A DNA stretch of 64,000 nt from Bartonella sp. ML69XJBT (lineage in GTDB: Bacteria > Pseudomonadota > Alphaproteobacteria > Rhizobiales > Rhizobiaceae). The stretch covers positions 1 through 64,000 of the forward strand of contig NZ_JAQITB010000010.1 in the NCBI RefSeq assembly GCF_028618515.1, given 5' to 3'. Of this stretch, positions 60,501-64,000 are shown in pieces; within the stretch, counting starts at the first letter, position 1; each line of letters starts with the position of its first letter. A program made the translations under genes and the position numbers. The notes beneath the pieces were generated by a model. It was not told the DNA's origin. It was given only the letters and a program-made list of their open reading frames with translations, and searched no databases.

Positions 60501-60583
60501 GCGGATGTGGCGAAATTGGTAGACGCACCAGATTTAGGTTCTGGCGGGAAACCGTGGGGGTTCGAGTCCCTCCATCCGCACCA
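60501..60583 (+). tRNA. tRNA-Leu (anticodon TAG)
   Basis: An acceptor stem GCGGATG pairs with CATCCGC (60573-60579), then discriminator A and encoded CCA (60581-60583). The anticodon arm CCAGA-TTTAGGT-TCTGG gives TAG, decoding CUA. The T arm GGGGG-TTCGAGT-CCCTC has the standard GTTCGAGTCC core. The long variable arm (CGGGAAACCG) confirms a class II leucine tRNA. The integrase gene 160 bases downstream suggests that the 3' end serves as an attachment site. Confidence 0.97.
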
Positions 60584-60712
60584 TTTACAGATTCTCTACA
60601 ATATCACTTGATATCGTTGTTTATCTCATTTCATTTATAAGTCATTGTTTTTATTTCCTTAATTGTTTTTTACATACGATTTTGATATCTGATGAATCCA
60701 CCGAAAGCGCAA

Positions 60713-60736
60713 TTCAAAAGGTGGTTCAAAAGGTGG
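60713..60736 (+). repeat. Two tandem copies of TTCAAAAGGTGG before the integrase start
   Basis: The 12-mer TTCAAAAGGTGG occurs at 60713-60724 and 60725-60736, followed by a degenerate third copy (TTTGAAAAGTG) that runs into the integrase GTG start at 60745. It may provide the ribosome-binding site and be an operator or arm-type recombinase site; neither is shown. Confidence 0.6.
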
Positions 60737-60744
60737 TTTGAAAA

Positions 60745-61917
60745 GTGACTAGGAAAACAAGAACACGTGATAGATTATCTGCTTTATCTGTAAAAAATTT
60801 GCCTAAAGGTAAATATGCAGATGGAGCTGGATTATGGCTTATTAAAACAGCACAGAATCAAGGACGTTGGGTTTTTCGATTCGATTTCAATAAAAAACGT
60901 CGTGAAATGGGGTTAGGCTCTTGTAGCGTTGTATCTTTGAAAGAAGCAAGACTTAAGGCTACCTCTTGCCGTGATCTTTTAAACCAAGGGATTGACCCGA
61001 TTCGTAAAAGGAAAAATGAAAAGTTACGACAGGCTGTTGATAGTATTTCTTTACGAGAAATTGTTTTAAGCGCCTTTGAAGCCAAAAAAAGCGAATTGAA
61101 AAATGAAGGAACAGCCGCAAGGTGGTTAACACCTCTTACATTGCATGTTTTTCCAAAGCTTGGAGATATAGCAATTACTGAATTGACGCAGATTGATATA
61201 AAAGAGTGTTTATCACCTATTTGGAAAACAAAAAACGAAACAGCGAGCAAGGCTTTATCGCGTTTAAATATTGCTATAAAACATGCAGCGGCACGCGGTA
61301 TAGATGTAGATATGCAATTGGTACCAAAAGCAAAAGCTTTATTGGGAAAATTTATTCAAAATGTTCAAAATATTCCGGCTATGCCCTGGAAAGAAGTTCC
61401 TCATTTTTATCAATCTTTAAATGATGAACTTGTCTCAAATTTAGCCTTAAAACTTCTAATTTTAACTGGTGTTCGTTCAATGCCAATTCGGCATATACGG
61501 TTGGAGGAAATCAATCAATCAATCTGGACGATTCCAAAAGAAAATATGAAAGGAATAGTTGGAAAGGTTTTTGATTTTCGTGTACCGCTTACAGATGAAG
61601 CGCTTGCTATTATTGAAAAAGCAAAAGCAATCGAAAAGAATGGATTTTTGTTTGTTGGGAATTCTGGACAGCCTATCTCTGATATGACGCTTTCTAAATT
61701 TATGAAAGATAGAGGGCTTACTTATCGTCCACACGGTTTCAGGTCTAGTCTTCGTGATTGGATAGCAGAGACAACGTCAACACCATTTGAAATTGCGGAA
61801 TTTACGTTGTCTCATTCAGTAGGAAATTCAGTCACAAAAGCTTATATGAGGACTGATTTTCTGGAACAGCGCCGTGTTCTTTTAGAACAATGGGCATCTT
61901 TTGTGACTGGGTGTTGA
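60745..61917 (+). CDS. Tyrosine recombinase / phage integrase
   Basis: Site-specific integrase of an element inserted beside tRNA-Leu. N-terminal DUF4102-type arm domain ([22 protein letters not shown], and FRFDFNKKRREMGLGSC), SAM-like core-binding region (about 105-200), and a C-terminal catalytic domain with Arg244 (LTGVRSMPIRHIRL), His330-x-x-Arg333 (HGFRSSLRDW), His357 (LSHSVGN) and nucleophile Tyr367 (AYMRTDF). All catalytic residues are present, so it is likely active. 390 aa, GTG start 60745. It is convergent with the AlpA-like gene, 3 bases apart. Confidence 0.93.
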   Translation: MTRKTRTRDRLSALSVKNLPKGKYADGAGLWLIKTAQNQGRWVFRFDFNKKRREMGLGSCSVVSLKEARLKATSCRDLLNQGIDPIRKRKNEKLRQAVDSISLREIVLSAFEAKKSELKNEGTAARWLTPLTLHVFPKLGDIAITELTQIDIKECLSPIWKTKNETASKALSRLNIAIKHAAARGIDVDMQLVPKAKALLGKFIQNVQNIPAMPWKEVPHFYQSLNDELVSNLALKLLILTGVRSMPIRHIRLEEINQSIWTIPKENMKGIVGKVFDFRVPLTDEALAIIEKAKAIEKNGFLFVGNSGQPISDMTLSKFMKDRGLTYRPHGFRSSLRDWIAETTSTPFEIAEFTLSHSVGNSVTKAYMRTDFLEQRRVLLEQWASFVTGC

Positions 61918-61920
61918 CTG

Positions 61921-62196
61921 TTACGATAGTGATGGTAATTCTGTAGAGTCTCTTTCGGCTTTTTTGCTTTCAATATATCGGTCGATTTCAACTATATCCC
62001 ATTTTAAGTATCGTCCTTCTTGTATTGGTTTAGGAAAAACACCAGCTTTTACAAGCTCTCTAATAGAGGTCATAGACATTCCAAGATAAATCGATAGGTC
62101 TTGTATATTGACGAGCCTTTGCAAGCGCATTGACAATAATGCTTGTTCAAACAAACTTATTTTTTTTATTGATTCTAATAATTTTTCTTCTTTCAT
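61921..62196 (-). CDS. AlpA-like HTH DNA-binding protein (possible excisionase/regulator)
   Basis: 91-residue protein with an AlpA/MerR-like winged helix: LVNIQDLSIYLGMSMTSIRELVKAGVFPKPI, then GRYLKWDIVEIDRYIESKKAE. Members act as excisionases or activators of prophage and island integrases. Its position, touching the integrase from the opposite strand, supports a control role at excision. The first 28 residues are an added helix (ESIKKISLFEQALLSMRLQ). Confidence 0.82.
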   Translation of the reverse strand: MKEEKLLESIKKISLFEQALLSMRLQRLVNIQDLSIYLGMSMTSIRELVKAGVFPKPIQEGRYLKWDIVEIDRYIESKKAERDSTELPSLS

Positions 62197-62272
62197 TTAA
62201 GTGGTCCTTCTTCTTTATATTATGAAAGGGCGGGGGTGCTAGGAGGCATAAGAAAAGCACCCCCATAAGCGA

Positions 62273-62896
62273 TTAGGCGGCTTTTGTTGAGATTCTTTGT
62301 ATCTCTTGTTCTATTTCTGCTAAAAAGCTTTCAACCGCTTGATTGATTTGTTCAATTTGTTTGTCATCACGGTGGATGCGTTTGATTTTCATACGAAAGA
62401 GAGATGAATTGCCCGTAAAACGTGGGTCATAACTGATAAAATCACACCATTTACGTCCCGTACAAGCCATTTGGAATTGCATTTGTGCAAGATATTCCGG
62501 TTTGATCTCATTATCCATAAAGAAGCGCAAATGGTTGCTTGATTGAGGACATTTGATTTCGATTAAGCCATCTTTATCAATCAGTCCATCGGGGCTTGCC
62601 CCTGCCATTTGAATTGTAGGGTGTTGAATAAAGCCACATTGAGTGATTTGTGTATCATAAATGAAAGCATATTCTTTGAGAGCCTCCTCTTCATGCTCAA
62701 TACCCCATTGCATAGCGGGTGTTATATAAGATTGACTTATTTCTCCAGTTAAACGCTCTGTCATGAGTTTGATTTTGTAATCTTCATATTTGCTTGTAGG
62801 CGTTCCCTTTGCTGTTTTGCTAAGTATGTTATAAATATTTGAAGCGGTGACTTTACCTAAACGGGCTTGAAACCATTCTGCTGTTCTTTGTTGCAT
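62273..62896 (-). CDS. YqaJ-family phage recombination exonuclease
   Basis: Lambda-exonuclease-like nuclease of the PD-(D/E)xK superfamily, partner of a RecT annealase. MQQRTAEWFQARLGKVTASNIYNIL is the YqaJ opening. Catalytic residues lie in GASPDGLIDKDGLIEIKCPQ (Asp, then Glu-x-Lys). ATG 62896 gives 207 aa and lies 1 base after the recT stop, so translation is coupled; the longer frame start at 62968 overlaps recT and is unconserved. It degrades double-stranded DNA ends to single strands for annealing during phage recombination. Confidence 0.9.
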   Translation of the reverse strand: MQQRTAEWFQARLGKVTASNIYNILSKTAKGTPTSKYEDYKIKLMTERLTGEISQSYITPAMQWGIEHEEEALKEYAFIYDTQITQCGFIQHPTIQMAGASPDGLIDKDGLIEIKCPQSSNHLRFFMDNEIKPEYLAQMQFQMACTGRKWCDFISYDPRFTGNSSLFRMKIKRIHRDDKQIEQINQAVESFLAEIEQEIQRISTKAA

Positions 62897-62897
62897 T

Positions 62898-63719
62898 TCA
62901 CACCGCCGTTTGTTGTTCGTGAGACATTGGAGCATATTCAAGATCTTGGATATGAATATATTCGGCATCTTGTGTAGGTGTATCTGTTTGTTCTTGTTGT
63001 GGGAGATATTGTAGAGCTCTTTCTCTTTGAATATTTTTCTTTTTTTCCAACAGCTCTAAAACCTCTTGTGCTTTTTCACAAGACAGATCTGTTAGGTTTT
63101 CTACCTTTGCGTAAAAGAGAAGATTATCTTCATTTGTTTCAGTTTCTTTAATTAACCCTTTGATTTGTTCAAGCATCTCATAAGAAACAAGTTGTACAGG
63201 TGTGGTGTCATTAATACGTTTAGCTTCATCTTCTTCATAAATGCCAGAAAACCCGAAAGCATAGCGAGCGCATTGTATCGTAGCTTTATGACGTAACATA
63301 CGAGCAGGGTATTTTTGCCAAGTGTCACTTTTTTGTTTGCATTCATTTAAATATTCGGTGACTTCGATAGGATCTTTAATGTCTTTGAGACGAATAGCAC
63401 ATTTGATAGCAATGAGATTACCCTCTTTATCGAGTTGATCTTGAAAAGTCATACCATCAAATTGAGGATTAGACTTAATGATCTTAATCCACCCGTCGAT
63501 AGAGACAACCGGTATAATGCCGCCGCCTCGTTTAGGGAGAGCATAGATCTCTTTAGTGAGAGGATTCAGTCCATAAGTATTAGCAACAGAGATAAAAGCA
63601 GCGAATTCTTCATCAGAGAAGTGCTGATTGATACAAGTTTTGATAATAGTCTTTCGAAACTCGTCATGAGAGAAGCCATATTTACTTGCTATGGTTGTTA
63701 AAAAAGTGGAATTTGTCAT
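62898..63719 (-). CDS. RecT-family single-strand annealing protein
   Basis: Phage recombinase of the RecT/Bet family, 273 aa. It matches at EFAAFISVANTYGLNPLTKEIYALPKRGGGIIPVVSIDGWIKII, DGMTFQDQLDKEGNLIAIKCAI, TWQKYPARMLRHKATIQCARYAFGFSGIYEEDEA. The C-terminal third is variable and Gln-rich. It anneals complementary single strands produced by the adjacent YqaJ exonuclease. The next upstream gene (63733) is separated by 13 bases, so antirepressor-recT-yqaJ form an operon. Confidence 0.92.
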   Translation of the reverse strand: MTNSTFLTTIASKYGFSHDEFRKTIIKTCINQHFSDEEFAAFISVANTYGLNPLTKEIYALPKRGGGIIPVVSIDGWIKIIKSNPQFDGMTFQDQLDKEGNLIAIKCAIRLKDIKDPIEVTEYLNECKQKSDTWQKYPARMLRHKATIQCARYAFGFSGIYEEDEAKRINDTTPVQLVSYEMLEQIKGLIKETETNEDNLLFYAKVENLTDLSCEKAQEVLELLEKKKNIQRERALQYLPQQEQTDTPTQDAEYIHIQDLEYAPMSHEQQTAV

Positions 63720-63732
63720 CTTAGTTGTCCTT

Positions 63733-64000
63733 TTAATGCATGTTTTGTCTTTTTAGCTCTTCAGACAGTACCCCCATGCCTTTAGTGGTTATTTTTGCAG
63801 CAGGTACGACTTTTTCTATGCCCTCTGAAGTTTGAATGGTTTGGGTTGGGCAATCCATCAATCCTTTTTGGATTTTATCTTGGTAAGGTAACAAAGGAGC
63901 CCCGAAAGTGCGTCGATAAACCCAACCTTTTTGCTGCAAAAATTGAATGAATTGTTTTGGTTGTATCTCAAGAACTTTAGCGGCTTCAGTAAGACCGAAG
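63733..64000 (-). CDS. Phage antirepressor, KilAC (Ant) C-terminal domain (5' end outside window)
   Basis: The frame continues without stop to the window edge (FGLTEAAKVLEIQPKQFIQF, then LQQKGWVYRR). The C-terminal 89 residues match the KilAC domain of phage antirepressors: EAAKVL-I, FIQFLQQKGWVYRR, LPYQDKIQKGLMDC and KITTKGMGVLSEEL. The N-terminal (Bro-N/AntA-type) domain lies outside. Antirepressors counteract the prophage repressor to trigger lytic genes. It sits immediately upstream of recT. Confidence 0.8.
   Translation of the reverse strand, partial: FGLTEAAKVLEIQPKQFIQFLQQKGWVYRRTFGAPLLPYQDKIQKGLMDCPTQTIQTSEGIEKVVPAAKITTKGMGVLSEELKRQNMH

Overview
The window is a low-GC alphaproteobacterial chromosome segment, and the gene order and protein sequences point to Bartonella (order Hyphomicrobiales/Rhizobiales). 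The evidence is a housekeeping backbone in the typical Rhizobiales order (tatABC-serS-pcm; tpiA-secG-pyrG-kdsA-eno-ftsB-pdhABC-lpdA-lipA; ispDF-cinA; ntrYX-trkA; clpP-clpX-lon-hupB), a RirA-type iron regulator, and a cluster of autotransporters with AIDA-like passengers. Frequent gene remnants between intact genes fit a host-restricted, reducing genome. The species cannot be fixed from sequence reading alone.

Layout. 1-7000: three tandem autotransporter genes. The first is cut by the window edge, and its last 1,077 bp are almost identical to the end of the third. 7300-11750: ndk, then uvrC-pgsA and rlmJ on the minus strand. 11750-13560: decay zone holding a recognisable nagZ pseudogene. 13600-20400: tatA-tatB-tatC-serS-(surE remnant)-pcm-NlpD-like gene-yajC-Mth938-like gene. 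20400-26400: accessory region not belonging to the backbone, made of remnants of LHH-type HNH/Endo VII nuclease toxins, two intact SUKH (SMI1/KNR4) immunity-like genes plus broken copies, and a broken gene encoding four tandem repeats of about 195 residues. 26600-44400: an NDUFAF6-like protein, ppiD, then the central-metabolism block through pdhABC/lpdA/lipA, with a tandem TM2-ftsB duplication inserted before ftsB. 44500-52650: cinA, ispDF and rirA (minus strand), then ntrYX, trkA and a glycosyltransferase. 52800-58000: clpP-clpX-lon-hupB. 58900-60580: trmFO and tRNA-Leu(TAG). 60700-64000: left end of a prophage-like element integrated next to the tRNA (integrase, AlpA-like regulator, YqaJ exonuclease, RecT, antirepressor fragment), running off the window.

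How the parts work together. The Tat translocase, SecG/YajC, PpiD and the autotransporters form an envelope and secretion theme. pdhABC, lpdA and lipA make and lipoylate pyruvate dehydrogenase. ClpXP, Lon and HU form the proteostasis and nucleoid block. NtrYX and RirA are the visible regulators.

The most unusual parts are the 20.4-25.5 kb toxin-immunity graveyard with its four-repeat protein, and the autotransporter array, with a near-perfect barrel duplication and a G8 tract just after a signal peptide that could allow phase variation. Several losses are directly legible: nagZ, surE, a second ftsB, and the metal ligands of the NlpD-like protein. All functional statements rest on motif recognition; no search was run.
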